DNA of 64,000 bases from an uncultured bacterium (GTDB lineage: Bacteria; Verrucomicrobiota; Kiritimatiellia; RFP12; UBA1067), in contig CADCCQ010000007.1 in the NCBI GenBank assembly GCA_902799955.1, forward strand, positions 1 to 64,000. The letters are read 5' to 3'. A program made the position numbers and the translations under genes. This document shows, piece after piece, positions 48,281 through 56,519 of this stretch (within the stretch, counting starts at the first letter, position 1; every line of letters starts with the position of its first letter). The notes below the pieces were generated by a model. It saw only the letters and a list, made by a program, of their open reading frames with translations. It did not search any database and was not told the DNA's origin.

Positions 48281-49417
48281 ATGACTATGAAAGCAACATT
48301 CAGCACCCGGATGGGCGGCTCCGCGCGGCGGATCGCCGCGTCGCTTGCGGTATGCCTGTCGGCGATGAATCTCTTCGCCGCCGCGGCGCCTGGAGAGTCG
48401 GTGGCGGCGCCTGCCGACGGCGACTACGAGTTCCTCGTCAGGCACATGCCCAGGAAGGACTGCGGCAGGGTGGGCGAGGCCTACCTGCGCGCGAACGTCG
48501 CGCTGGCGCAGGAGGCGCGGCGGACCGCGCCGTGGCGCGACACGATCACGGACGAGATATTCAGGGAGTACGTGCTCCCGTATTCCTCCGTCGGCGAGGA
48601 CGTGGACGACTGGCGGCCGCTGTTCCGCCGGAAGTTCTGGCCGCTGGTGAAGGACTGCCGGACGACCGGCGAGGCGGTGCAGATCATCAACTCCAGGATA
48701 TGGGGCATCCTGGGCGTGAAGTACGACACGCGACGTGACAGGCCGGACCAGTCCCCGTTCCATTCGATGCGCATCCACATGGCGTCCTGCACCGGGCTCG
48801 CGATACTCGAGATCGACGTCTACCGCGCCTGCGGGATACCCGCCCGCTTCGTCGGGTGCAACTGGACGCACGTCCGCGGCAACCACTCGTGGGTCGAGTA
48901 CTACGACGAAGGGAAGTGGCACTTCTTCAACGACGCGGAGGAGGGGCGCCTCGCGCCGCCGGACAGGGCGTGGTACGCGTCGTACGCGGCGAAGGCCGAC
49001 GCCTCGTCACCGCGCACGAGGATATACGCCGCGCGCTGGAGCCCGGGGTCGGCGTGGTTCCGCCTTCCGTGGCGTCCGATGTTCGACCCGAACCCGGTGC
49101 CGGCGGACGACGTGACGCTGAGCTACAGGAGGTTCCTCGACGCGGCGGCGGATTCGCGCCTCGCGTTCGTCGCCCGCGACCCAGCCTCCGGCCGCCGCGT
49201 CCCCACTTCGTTCCGCCTCGTCGACCCGGAGACCGGCAGGACGCTCGCGGGTGGCGTCACGTACGACGAGACGCACGACGCGAACGACCACTTCAAGGTG
49301 TCGCTCCCCAAGGGGACGTCCGCCACGGTGCAGGTGAAGCTCCCCGACGGCACGTACCGCGACGTCGGCCGCGAGGTGTTCGGCGGAGGCGAAAGGCTGG
49401 TGACGCTGAAATGGTGA
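48281..49417 (+). CDS. Exported transglutaminase-like protein
   Basis: 378 residues with signal peptide (to ~residue 34). Core motif: HMASCTGLAILEIDVYRACGIPARFVG (catalytic Cys ~170), GNHSWVEYY (His) and HFFNDAEEG (Asp), the transglutaminase-like triad order. A C-terminal beta domain (SGRRVPTSFRLVDPETGRTL...VQVKLPDGTYRD) follows. It may act as a protease or peptidoglycan/amide hydrolase in the periplasm. TAAGGAGGG precedes the ATG at 48281. Confidence 0.85.
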   Translation: MTMKATFSTRMGGSARRIAASLAVCLSAMNLFAAAAPGESVAAPADGDYEFLVRHMPRKDCGRVGEAYLRANVALAQEARRTAPWRDTITDEIFREYVLPYSSVGEDVDDWRPLFRRKFWPLVKDCRTTGEAVQIINSRIWGILGVKYDTRRDRPDQSPFHSMRIHMASCTGLAILEIDVYRACGIPARFVGCNWTHVRGNHSWVEYYDEGKWHFFNDAEEGRLAPPDRAWYASYAAKADASSPRTRIYAARWSPGSAWFRLPWRPMFDPNPVPADDVTLSYRRFLDAAADSRLAFVARDPASGRRVPTSFRLVDPETGRTLAGGVTYDETHDANDHFKVSLPKGTSATVQVKLPDGTYRDVGREVFGGGERLVTLKW

Positions 49418-49743
49418 TGGAGAACGGCGAGAACTGGGAGCCGGCGGAGCCGGAGCGCCGCGGGCGGCACAAGACGTTCTCGTCGGCGGTGTCCGCCGCG
49501 GTCGAGGACATCCTCCGCGAGCGCAACGACTTCTTCGACTCGCTCGCCGACCGCTGGCAGACGCTGTTCCCCGCCCTGGCGGCGCGGCCGGGGCGCTGCG
49601 CGGACGGCAGGATCATCCTCTACGTCAAGAGCGCCCCCGCGCTTTTCTCCATCCGCCCCCGGCTCGCCTCCATAAGGCGGACGCTGCTGGCGCTCCCCGG
49701 CGCGCCGAAGAAGATTGACCTAACGCTGGAGATACACAAATGA
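49411..49743 (+). CDS. DciA-like (DUF721) protein
   Basis: 110 residues from the ATG at 49411; 49417 is an alternative. It overlaps the end of the transglutaminase-like gene. FDSLADRWQTLFPALAARPGRCADGRIILYVKS has the pattern of DUF721/DciA proteins (W...H-like, DGxLxVxVxS), which load the replicative helicase. The usual terminal helix is short. It overlaps the next gene (ATGA). Confidence 0.6.
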   Translation: MVMENGENWEPAEPERRGRHKTFSSAVSAAVEDILRERNDFFDSLADRWQTLFPALAARPGRCADGRIILYVKSAPALFSIRPRLASIRRTLLALPGAPKKIDLTLEIHK

Positions 49744-51251
49744 GCATTATCGCGGCAGCCCTCGCGGCGACGACTTTCACCTGCGCAATGGAGCGGGTCG
49801 ATTCGATGGACCCCGTGCGCGCGCAGTCCGTATACGACTCCAAGGCGGTGCAGCTTGTGTACGAGACGCCGCTCGAGATCGACTATGTGGCGCGGCCCTA
49901 CAGGCTTGTCCCGGGGCTCTGCGAACTGCCAGAGGTCTCCTCGAACGGGCTGGAGTACGTCTTCAGAATGGTCCCCGACTCGCCGTTCAGGGCAGAGGAC
50001 GTCAAGCGCTCCATCGACAGGCTCAGGGACAGGGACAACCCGTCGCCAGGCGGATGGACCATGAAGAGGGTGGAGTCGGTGGACGTGACGCCGGAGGGCG
50101 CGCTGCGCGTCAAGCTGTCCGTCCGCCAGCACGTCTTCCCGTGGATGATGGCGATGAGCTACTGCGCCGTCAGAAACGAGGACTGCTCGGGCACCGGGCC
50201 ATACGTCCTCAAGTCGTGGTGGCGCAACCACGAGATGGTGTTCACCAGGAACCCAGGGTGGCGCGGATGGGCCAAGGTCGCCGCGAAGGACGCGGCCGAG
50301 GGGCTTGTCCCCTACGACGAGGTGCGCTATCTCGTCGTGGACGACCCGTCGACGCAGTGGCTCATGTTCCTCTCCGGCCAGCTTGACTTCCTGGCGTCCA
50401 TCGCCAGGGACAACTGGAGCGCGGTGATGGACGCGGATGGACGTCTCGACCCGCGCCTCTCCGCGGCCGGCGTGACGCTGAGCGGAGGAGACCCCGCGAT
50501 GGAGATACGCTACCTCGCCATGAACATGGAGGAGGAGACGCTCGGCCGCAACAAGAAGCTGCGCCAGGCGCTTTCCTGCGCGTTCGACTTCCAGACGTGG
50601 AAGTCCTTCTACAACAACAGCATAGTTCCGGCCTACGGCCCCGTCCCGCCGTGCGTCGACGGCGCCGTCACGACGCAGGGGCCGTACGTCTTCAACCTGG
50701 AGAAGGCCAGGCGGCTGCTCGCGGAGGCCGGATACCCCGGCGGCATCGACGCCTCCACCGGACGCCGCCTCGTGCTTTCGCTGTCCATCGGACGCCCGAC
50801 GCAGGACAGCCGCGAGGCGGGCGAGCTCATAGCGAGCTTCTTCGAGAAGATCGGCGTCAGGCTCGAGCTTCGTTTCCTGACCTGGGAGGCGTTCCTCGGC
50901 GCGGTGAGCAGGGGCGAGGTCCAGATGTTCATGCTGGCGTGGGTGGGTGACTACCCGGACGCGGAGAACTTCCTGCAGCTGTTCTACTCCGCCAACCGCA
51001 GCCCCGGCCCGAACCACTCCAAGTACTCGAACGCCGAGTTCGACGCCGAGTACGACGCGGCGATGGCGGCCGGCGACCCTGAGGAGCGCCGGGCGCACTG
51101 GCGCCGCTGCCAGGAGATAGTGCGCGAGGACTGCCCGTGGATCTTCACGCACATAACAAGGTCGTTCTCGCTGTCCGGCCCCAGGGTCCTCGGCTATGTG
51201 CCGGGAGACTTCCCGTATGGATGCGAACGCCACCTCAGGACGAGAAAATGA
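49740..51251 (+). CDS. Peptide/nickel-type ABC transporter substrate-binding protein (SBP_bac_5)
   Basis: 503 residues. Short signal-like start (MSIIAAALAATTFTCAM). Family features: MDPVRAQSVYDSKAVQLVYETP, YVFRMVPDSPFRAEDVKRSIDR, GTGPYVLKSWW, the NMEEETLGRNKKLRQALSCAFDF segment and MFMLAWVGDYPDAENFL. Likely binds oligopeptides. No permease or ATPase gene follows; instead tsaB overlaps it (ATGA). Confidence 0.88.
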   Translation: MSIIAAALAATTFTCAMERVDSMDPVRAQSVYDSKAVQLVYETPLEIDYVARPYRLVPGLCELPEVSSNGLEYVFRMVPDSPFRAEDVKRSIDRLRDRDNPSPGGWTMKRVESVDVTPEGALRVKLSVRQHVFPWMMAMSYCAVRNEDCSGTGPYVLKSWWRNHEMVFTRNPGWRGWAKVAAKDAAEGLVPYDEVRYLVVDDPSTQWLMFLSGQLDFLASIARDNWSAVMDADGRLDPRLSAAGVTLSGGDPAMEIRYLAMNMEEETLGRNKKLRQALSCAFDFQTWKSFYNNSIVPAYGPVPPCVDGAVTTQGPYVFNLEKARRLLAEAGYPGGIDASTGRRLVLSLSIGRPTQDSREAGELIASFFEKIGVRLELRFLTWEAFLGAVSRGEVQMFMLAWVGDYPDAENFLQLFYSANRSPGPNHSKYSNAEFDAEYDAAMAAGDPEERRAHWRRCQEIVREDCPWIFTHITRSFSLSGPRVLGYVPGDFPYGCERHLRTRK

Positions 51252-51853
51252 AGACGTCGCTTTTTGTTGACAGGTCGACTGAGATGCAGTCCGTGGCGCT
51301 TGTGCGCGACGGCGCGGTAGCCGCGGAGCGGACGCTTTCCGGGCTCGACTCGCGCAGCGGGGAATGGGTCGTCGAGGTCCGCGACTTCATCGGCGGCGCG
51401 GAGATTTCGGAGATAGTGGTGGGCACGGGCCCCGGGTCGTTCGCCGGAATCCGCGCCGCGCTCGCGTTTGCGCAGGGCTACGCCATCGGCGCGGGATGCG
51501 AGGTGAAGGGGCTTCCGTCCGTGTGCGCGCTTGCACCGGAGGAGGGGCCGCTCGCGGTCGTCGGCGACGCGAGGCGGGGAATGCTCTGGTTTGCGCTTTT
51601 CGAAGGGAGGGCGCTTGTCGGCGGCATTCGCCAGGCGGAGGCAGGGGAGCTTGCGCGGTTCGTCCCAGACGGCGTCCGCGTCGTCACGACTGACGAGCGG
51701 CGCATCGGCGCGGCGCTCGCGGAGATGTTCCCAGGTCGATACGACGGCGGCGCCGCTCCCACTGCGGGCGGGCTTGCCAGGGCGGCCATCGCAAATCCGT
51801 CTCTGCTCGTCAGCGAGCCTCTCCCAGTCTATCTCAACCCAGCGGTGAGGTGA
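51248..51853 (+). CDS. tsaB: tRNA threonylcarbamoyladenosine biosynthesis protein TsaB
   Basis: 201 residues from the ATG at 51248. VDRSTEMQSVALVRDG and VVGTGPGSFAGIRAALAFAQGYA are diagnostic of TsaB. It supports TsaD in t6A37 formation. The stop codon lies in the hairpin shared with the convergent gene. Confidence 0.9.
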   Translation: MKTSLFVDRSTEMQSVALVRDGAVAAERTLSGLDSRSGEWVVEVRDFIGGAEISEIVVGTGPGSFAGIRAALAFAQGYAIGAGCEVKGLPSVCALAPEEGPLAVVGDARRGMLWFALFEGRALVGGIRQAEAGELARFVPDGVRVVTTDERRIGAALAEMFPGRYDGGAAPTAGGLARAAIANPSLLVSEPLPVYLNPAVR

Positions 51854-51876
51854 CGCCCCGGCCCCGGGCGGGGTCA
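51851..51876. terminator. Bidirectional terminator-like hairpin between convergent genes
   Basis: TGAC at 51851 pairs with GTCA at 51873, with a GC-rich interior (CCC/GGG), and GTTTT follows on the plus strand. The hairpin includes both stop codons. Confidence 0.45.
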
Positions 51877-52740
51877 GTTTTCGATGTTGACGAAGACGGG
51901 GTTGTGGTCGGAGATCCCCTCTGCCGAGACGGTGCAGGGAAGGCCATTCATCTTGGCGTCGCGGATCATTATGTAGTCCAGGGCGCTGTTGTGCCACTTG
52001 CCGCGGCCGGGGTGGGTGGCGCGCTTGTCGGGCGGCAGCGCCTCGGTTGTGTTGACGAAGCCGGCCTGCTCCAGGCTCTTGAATATCGTCTCTTCGGAGA
52101 ATGACGGCGACCACTTGTCCGCATTGAAGTCCCCGGCGATGATGACCGGCGTTGGCGGCGAGTCCTTCCTCTTTCGCTTCGGGCGCCTCTCCTGCTCCAT
52201 GAGCTGGTCTATGGCCAGCGACCGCTTCCTGCGGTTTCGCCGCACGAGCTCGTCGGTGGTCTGTCCGTAGTTCGACTTGAGGTGGACGGCGTACACCGTC
52301 GCCGTGACTGTGGGCGAGAACACGATCTTCGCCGTCACGTAGCCGCGCGGCGGGGTGTCGGCCTTCGCGTTCTTCCAGCGGCTCCATCCGGCGTCCGCGA
52401 CGGGGAGCGTGGTTGCGATGACGTCCTGCTGCATGTCGAAGCGGTCGCGGCGGCGGTAGGCCGATATGACGGCGACGTTGAGGTTGGAGCGCCCGATCTC
52501 CGCGCAAAGCTCCCTGGCGACCTTCGGCCCGCGCATTTCGTTCAGGCAGAGGATGATGTCGTTTGTGCCGGCGGGGTCGGCCGCGTCCAGGCCCTCGCGG
52601 ATCATCCTCGCGGCGGCCTTCACCGTCGCGGCCTCGATCTCCGGCGCGGCGCGGTGCTCAGCGCGCCCCGAGGGGAACCACTCCCCGTTCCATGTGCCGA
52701 CGGTTATGGCGGCGAGAAGCGCCGCGGCTGCTGAGGTCAT
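51874..52740 (-). CDS. Exported endonuclease/exonuclease/phosphatase family protein
   Basis: 288 residues from the ATG at 52740, which overlaps the cysE stop (ATGA). Short signal (MTSAAAALLAA). EEP motifs are GTWNGEWF, CLNEMRGP (Glu), VYAVHLKSNYGQT, IIAGDFNADKW and EGISDHNPVF (Asp-His). It is a metal-dependent phosphodiesterase or nuclease outside the cytoplasm. A basic RRPKRKRKD loop is present. Confidence 0.85.
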   Translation of the reverse strand: MTSAAAALLAAITVGTWNGEWFPSGRAEHRAAPEIEAATVKAAARMIREGLDAADPAGTNDIILCLNEMRGPKVARELCAEIGRSNLNVAVISAYRRRDRFDMQQDVIATTLPVADAGWSRWKNAKADTPPRGYVTAKIVFSPTVTATVYAVHLKSNYGQTTDELVRRNRRKRSLAIDQLMEQERRPKRKRKDSPPTPVIIAGDFNADKWSPSFSEETIFKSLEQAGFVNTTEALPPDKRATHPGRGKWHNSALDYIMIRDAKMNGLPCTVSAEGISDHNPVFVNIEN

Positions 52741-53486
52741 GGCTGTATCGTCCTTATTATCGGGTCCGGTGGCTTGTTGTAGACGCGGGAGAAGGGCGGC
52801 ACGGAGTCCTTGAGCCAGACGTTGCCGCCGATCTCCGAGTCGTGTCCGATTGTCGTCTCCCCGCCGAGGATCGTCGCGTTCGCGTAGATGACGACGTTGT
52901 CCTCGATGTTCGGATGGCGCTTCAGGCCCTTGACGAGCGCGCCGCTGGAGTCCTTGGCGAAGGAGAGCCCGCCGAGCGTCACGCCCTGGTAGAGGCGGAC
53001 GTTCCTGCCGATGACGGTCGTCTCTCCGATGACGACGCCGGTGCCGTGGTCGATGAAGAACCTCTCGCCGATCGTCGCGCCCGGGTGGATGTCTATCCCG
53101 GTCTTGGAATGGGCCAGCTCTGACATCACCCTGGGTATCACGGGGACGTTCAGGGCGTAGAGTTCGTGCGCCAGGCGGTGGATCGTCACGGCGTAGACGC
53201 CGGGGTAGGACATCACGACCTCCATGCGGCTTGTCGCGGCGGGGTCGCCGTCGTACGCCGCGTCGATGTCCGTCTCCACGAGGCGCCTCACGGCGTCGAT
53301 GCGCGCGACGAAAGCGCCGACCACCTCGTCCGGGTCGCGGCCCGGGCAGAGGAGGGCGATCTCGCGCCGGAGGTCGTCGGCCAGGTCCTGCGCCGCGCGG
53401 CCGGAGCCCAGCTCCCCGTAGACGCATGGGTGCAGGACGGACATCCCGTGCCTGATGATGTGTGCGACTCTCTGCGGCAGCGTCAT
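52737..53486 (-). CDS. cysE: Serine O-acetyltransferase
   Basis: 249 residues. An N-terminal helical domain is followed by the left-handed hexapeptide beta-helix: IDIHPGATIGERFFIDHGTGVVIGETTVIGRNVRLYQGVTLGG with the catalytic His/Asp pair (IDHGTG). It makes O-acetylserine for cysteine synthesis. Start and stop overlap the metX-metW and EEP genes (ATGA at both ends). Together with metX-metW it forms a sulfur amino acid operon. Confidence 0.93.
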   Translation of the reverse strand: MTLPQRVAHIIRHGMSVLHPCVYGELGSGRAAQDLADDLRREIALLCPGRDPDEVVGAFVARIDAVRRLVETDIDAAYDGDPAATSRMEVVMSYPGVYAVTIHRLAHELYALNVPVIPRVMSELAHSKTGIDIHPGATIGERFFIDHGTGVVIGETTVIGRNVRLYQGVTLGGLSFAKDSSGALVKGLKRHPNIEDNVVIYANATILGGETTIGHDSEIGGNVWLKDSVPPFSRVYNKPPDPIIRTIQP

Positions 53487-55264
53487 TTGCGCTTTCTCCT
53501 GATACGGGCGATGATCCGCGACGCGCCGAGGTTCTTGAGCCCCAGCGCGAGCAGGAACTTGCCCAGCGGATGGCGCGACTCCGCCTTGACCTCCATTATC
53601 TCGATGCCCTCGGCATTACAGAGCGCCCTGAAGTCCTTGAGGGTGATGAGGTGGATGTTCGGCGTGTCGTACCACTGGAAGGGGAGCGCCTTCGAGACGG
53701 GGAGGCGCCCCGTGAAGCCGAGCGTCATGCGGATGCGGTACGCGGCGAAGTTGGGGAACGAGACGATCGCCTCGTCGGCGATCCTCAGCGCCTCGCGGAG
53801 GAGCCCGCGCGGGTTCTTGACCTCCTGGAGCGTGTCGGAGCAGATCGCGACGTCGTAGTGTCCGTCGGGGACGGTGGAGAGCCCCTCGTCGGCGTCCTCC
53901 CAGAGAGCGTTGTTGCCGTCGGCGACGGCCTCCTTGAACTTGTCGATGTCGATCTCCACGCCGTCGCCGGCGACTCCCTTGTCCGCCCTGAGCACATTGA
54001 GCATCGTGCCGTCGCCGCATCCGATGTCGATGACGTGCGCCTTCTCCGGGACCATGTCGGTGACGCTCTTGTAGAGGCGGCGCTGCCAGTTCATCACCTC
54101 GGGCTTCCTGTTGCCGAGGAAGCCGCCGATAAGGCCTGCGAGGTCGTCGATGTCGGTCAGGAACGAGTCGTGGCCCGTGCCGGCCTCGAGGTGGCAGTAC
54201 GTGACGCTCTTGCCGTTGCGGAGGAGCGCCTCGGTTATGTCCTTCGACTGCCACTCGGTGAAGAGGATGTCGTTCTGGTACGACGCGACGAGGCACTTCG
54301 CCTTCACGCGGGCGCACGCGGCGTCGAGCGAGCCGTACCTCGCCCCGGCGTCGAAGAGGTCCATCGACCTCGTTATGTGCAGGTAGCTGTTCGCGTCGAA
54401 GCGGCGGACGAACTTCATGGCCTGGTAGTCGAGGTAGCTCTCGATCTGGAAGTAGGTCTTGAACTCGCGGTCGCGCCTTGCGCGCTCCTCCGCCGGGGCC
54501 TCCACGAAGTTCTTCTGGAGCTCGCGGTGGAACTTCTCCTGGAGGAGCTCGCGCGAGAGGTACGTTATGTGCGCGAGCTGGCGTGCGGACGCCAGGCCGA
54601 CCGTCGGGCCCTTGCCGTCGCCGACCTCGTAGTAGTCGCCGCCGAGCCAGGCGGGGTCCTCGGTGATCGCCGCGCGCCCGACTACGTCGTACGCAAGCGC
54701 CTGCGTGTTGAGCGAGGCGGACGTCGCGATGAGGCAAGCCTTCTCCATCTCGTCCGGGCAGCGCGTGATCCAGTCCATCACCTGCAGCCCGCCGTAGCTG
54801 CCGCCGATCAGCGCGGCGAGCTTGCCGACGCCTAGCTGCTTCAGGAACATGCGGTAGACGTCGACGGCGTCCGAGAACGAATACTGCGGGAACGACGAGC
54901 CGTACGGCCTGCCGGTGTCGGGGTTCGTGGACATCGGGCCGGTCGTCCCGCTGCAGCCTCCGAGGACGTTTGCGCAGACGACGTGCCACTTGTTCGTGTC
55001 AATCGCCCGCCCCGGGCCGATCATCAGCTCCCACCATCCGCTTGGCTTTGTCTCGCCCGGCCTTATGCCGGCGATGTGCGCGTCGCCCGTCAGCGCGTGG
55101 CATACGAATATTACATTGCCCTCGCGCATCGGCGCGCCGCACTCTTCGTAGCGCACGTCGATCCGCTTCAGGACGCCACCGGTCTCAAGGCGGAAGCCGC
55201 CCTCCGGCAGCTTCAGCTCCATCATCTTGGGCTCTACTATTCCAACTCCTTCGTTCTCGCTCAT
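53483..55264 (-). CDS. metXW: Fused homoserine O-acetyltransferase and MetW
   Basis: 593 residues, equal to MetX (~375) plus MetW (~200). MetX half: CHALTGDAH, GGSYGGLQVMDW (nucleophile Ser), NDILFTEWQ (Asp) and EAGTGHDSFL (His) form the alpha/beta-hydrolase triad. From ~395: VIDIGCGDGTMLNVLRADKG (SAM-type motif), SDTLQEVKNPRGLLREALRI and FPNFAAYRIRMTLGFTGRLPVSK are MetW signatures. In most bacteria these are adjacent separate genes. MetW is thought to support MetX activity. The start is 8 nt from TATAAT, predicting a leaderless mRNA. Confidence 0.93.
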   Translation of the reverse strand: MSENEGVGIVEPKMMELKLPEGGFRLETGGVLKRIDVRYEECGAPMREGNVIFVCHALTGDAHIAGIRPGETKPSGWWELMIGPGRAIDTNKWHVVCANVLGGCSGTTGPMSTNPDTGRPYGSSFPQYSFSDAVDVYRMFLKQLGVGKLAALIGGSYGGLQVMDWITRCPDEMEKACLIATSASLNTQALAYDVVGRAAITEDPAWLGGDYYEVGDGKGPTVGLASARQLAHITYLSRELLQEKFHRELQKNFVEAPAEERARRDREFKTYFQIESYLDYQAMKFVRRFDANSYLHITRSMDLFDAGARYGSLDAACARVKAKCLVASYQNDILFTEWQSKDITEALLRNGKSVTYCHLEAGTGHDSFLTDIDDLAGLIGGFLGNRKPEVMNWQRRLYKSVTDMVPEKAHVIDIGCGDGTMLNVLRADKGVAGDGVEIDIDKFKEAVADGNNALWEDADEGLSTVPDGHYDVAICSDTLQEVKNPRGLLREALRIADEAIVSFPNFAAYRIRMTLGFTGRLPVSKALPFQWYDTPNIHLITLKDFRALCNAEGIEIMEVKAESRHPLGKFLLALGLKNLGASRIIARIRRKRK

Positions 55265-55272
55265 AACTGAAT

Positions 55273-55278
55273 ATTATA
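55273..55278 (-). promoter_or_regulatory. Extended -10 box of metX-metW, predicted leaderless
   Basis: On the minus strand TGA-TATAAT (box 55278-55273), then 8 nt to the ATG at 55264. A weak TTCATT lies 17 nt upstream at the -35 position. Confidence 0.7.
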
Positions 55279-55318
55279 TCACAAGCGGGCGAGAGAATGA
55301 AGGGGGAAGATTCGCCGG

Positions 55319-56482
55319 CTACAGATCGCGCAGGTTCGGGGCCTTTGGCTTCGGCGGCGCCTTCTGCCCGTCTATGGCCTTCTTTATCGGGGCGTCCTTT
55401 GCGATCCAGCCGTCCGTGACGAGCATGTTGACGAAGCGCCTGAACGCGTTGAGCTTCTCGCGGACGGCGAAGTCTGCCTTGTTGGCGCGCAGCGCCTCGA
55501 CGCACTCGGCCTCGCACTTCACTATGCGCTCCATGACCTTGTCGTCGGGCTCGTAGCAGTACGACTCCCAGAGGCGGATGAACCGCTCGGCAGGCTCCTT
55601 GGCCTCGTTCGCGAAGGCGAGCGATTCGCCGGCGAGCCTGTGGCGGAGCGCGGCGACGTCGCCGCGCTTGAGGCCGAGCCCGCCGTTCACGGTGTCGGCA
55701 TACCGCGACGGGATGCGGCGAATCCAGATGTTGCGGAAGGGGACGGGGTGCCCGTGGTCCTGGAGAATGAGCGGGCCCTTTGACTCCTTCGGGTGCGGGT
55801 AGCGCCTGCACCAGCCGGTGTGGCCCTGGAGCGGGAAGTCGTCCTGCACCACGACGCCGTTGAAGAAGACGGTGACGGAGCCGGGGTCGACGAGGCGCCT
55901 GCCGTCCCAGATCGGCGGGTGGAATACGATGTCGTAGGACTGCCACTCCCCTGGCTTCCTGCAGGGCTGCACGAGCGGCGGGTTCTCCCCGTACACGGCG
56001 CCGGCCTGTCCGTCGGCGTAGTTGGCGGGCTTCCAAGGCGAACGCGAAGGCTTGACGGCTGACGAGTCGAGGATCTGTATCTCGTACTTGCCCATGAGGA
56101 TCACGCCCGAGTTGCCCCAGCCGTAGAGGTCGTCTACGGGAGTCTTCCACTCGATGTGGAGCTGGCAGTCGCCGAACTCCTCCTTCGTGCGCACGCTTCC
56201 GGAGCCCGGGGTGCAGATGAACTCGCCGTCCTTGACTGTCCATTTCGTGGGCTTCCCGCCGCCGGCGCTCCAGTTGTTCGTCACGCTTCCCGGCGTGCCG
56301 TCGAAGAGGACGATGGCGTCGCTCGGCGGCTTGCCGGGCCGCACGTCCACCTTCACGGGGTCTGGGCGGTTGACGTCGTGGACGGCCCATGCGTGGTTCG
56401 CGTCGGGGCGCATCCCGGAGGGTTCGGACACGGCGGCGACAGAGACGAACGCCGCGGCTGTCAAGATGATTTCCTTCTTCAT
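55319..56482 (-). CDS. Exported 3-keto-glycoside hydrolase family protein (DUF1080)
   Basis: 387 residues from the ATG at 56482 (AAGGAG upstream), with signal peptide MKKEIILTAAAFVSVAAVS. The DUF1080 fold shows AIVLFDGTPGSVTNNW, WTVKDGEFICTPGSGSVRTKEEFGDCQLHIEWKTP, NSGVILMGKYEIQILDS and GPLILQDHGHPVPFRNIWIR. A helical C-terminal region (~260-387) follows. Members cleave 3-keto-glycosides produced by Gfo/Idh/MocA oxidoreductases such as the next gene upstream. Confidence 0.88.
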   Translation of the reverse strand: MKKEIILTAAAFVSVAAVSEPSGMRPDANHAWAVHDVNRPDPVKVDVRPGKPPSDAIVLFDGTPGSVTNNWSAGGGKPTKWTVKDGEFICTPGSGSVRTKEEFGDCQLHIEWKTPVDDLYGWGNSGVILMGKYEIQILDSSAVKPSRSPWKPANYADGQAGAVYGENPPLVQPCRKPGEWQSYDIVFHPPIWDGRRLVDPGSVTVFFNGVVVQDDFPLQGHTGWCRRYPHPKESKGPLILQDHGHPVPFRNIWIRRIPSRYADTVNGGLGLKRGDVAALRHRLAGESLAFANEAKEPAERFIRLWESYCYEPDDKVMERIVKCEAECVEALRANKADFAVREKLNAFRRFVNMLVTDGWIAKDAPIKKAIDGQKAPPKPKAPNLRDL

Positions 56483-56519
56483 TCTACAAACTCCTTGTGT
56501 GAGGCTTGCGTCTTCTCGT

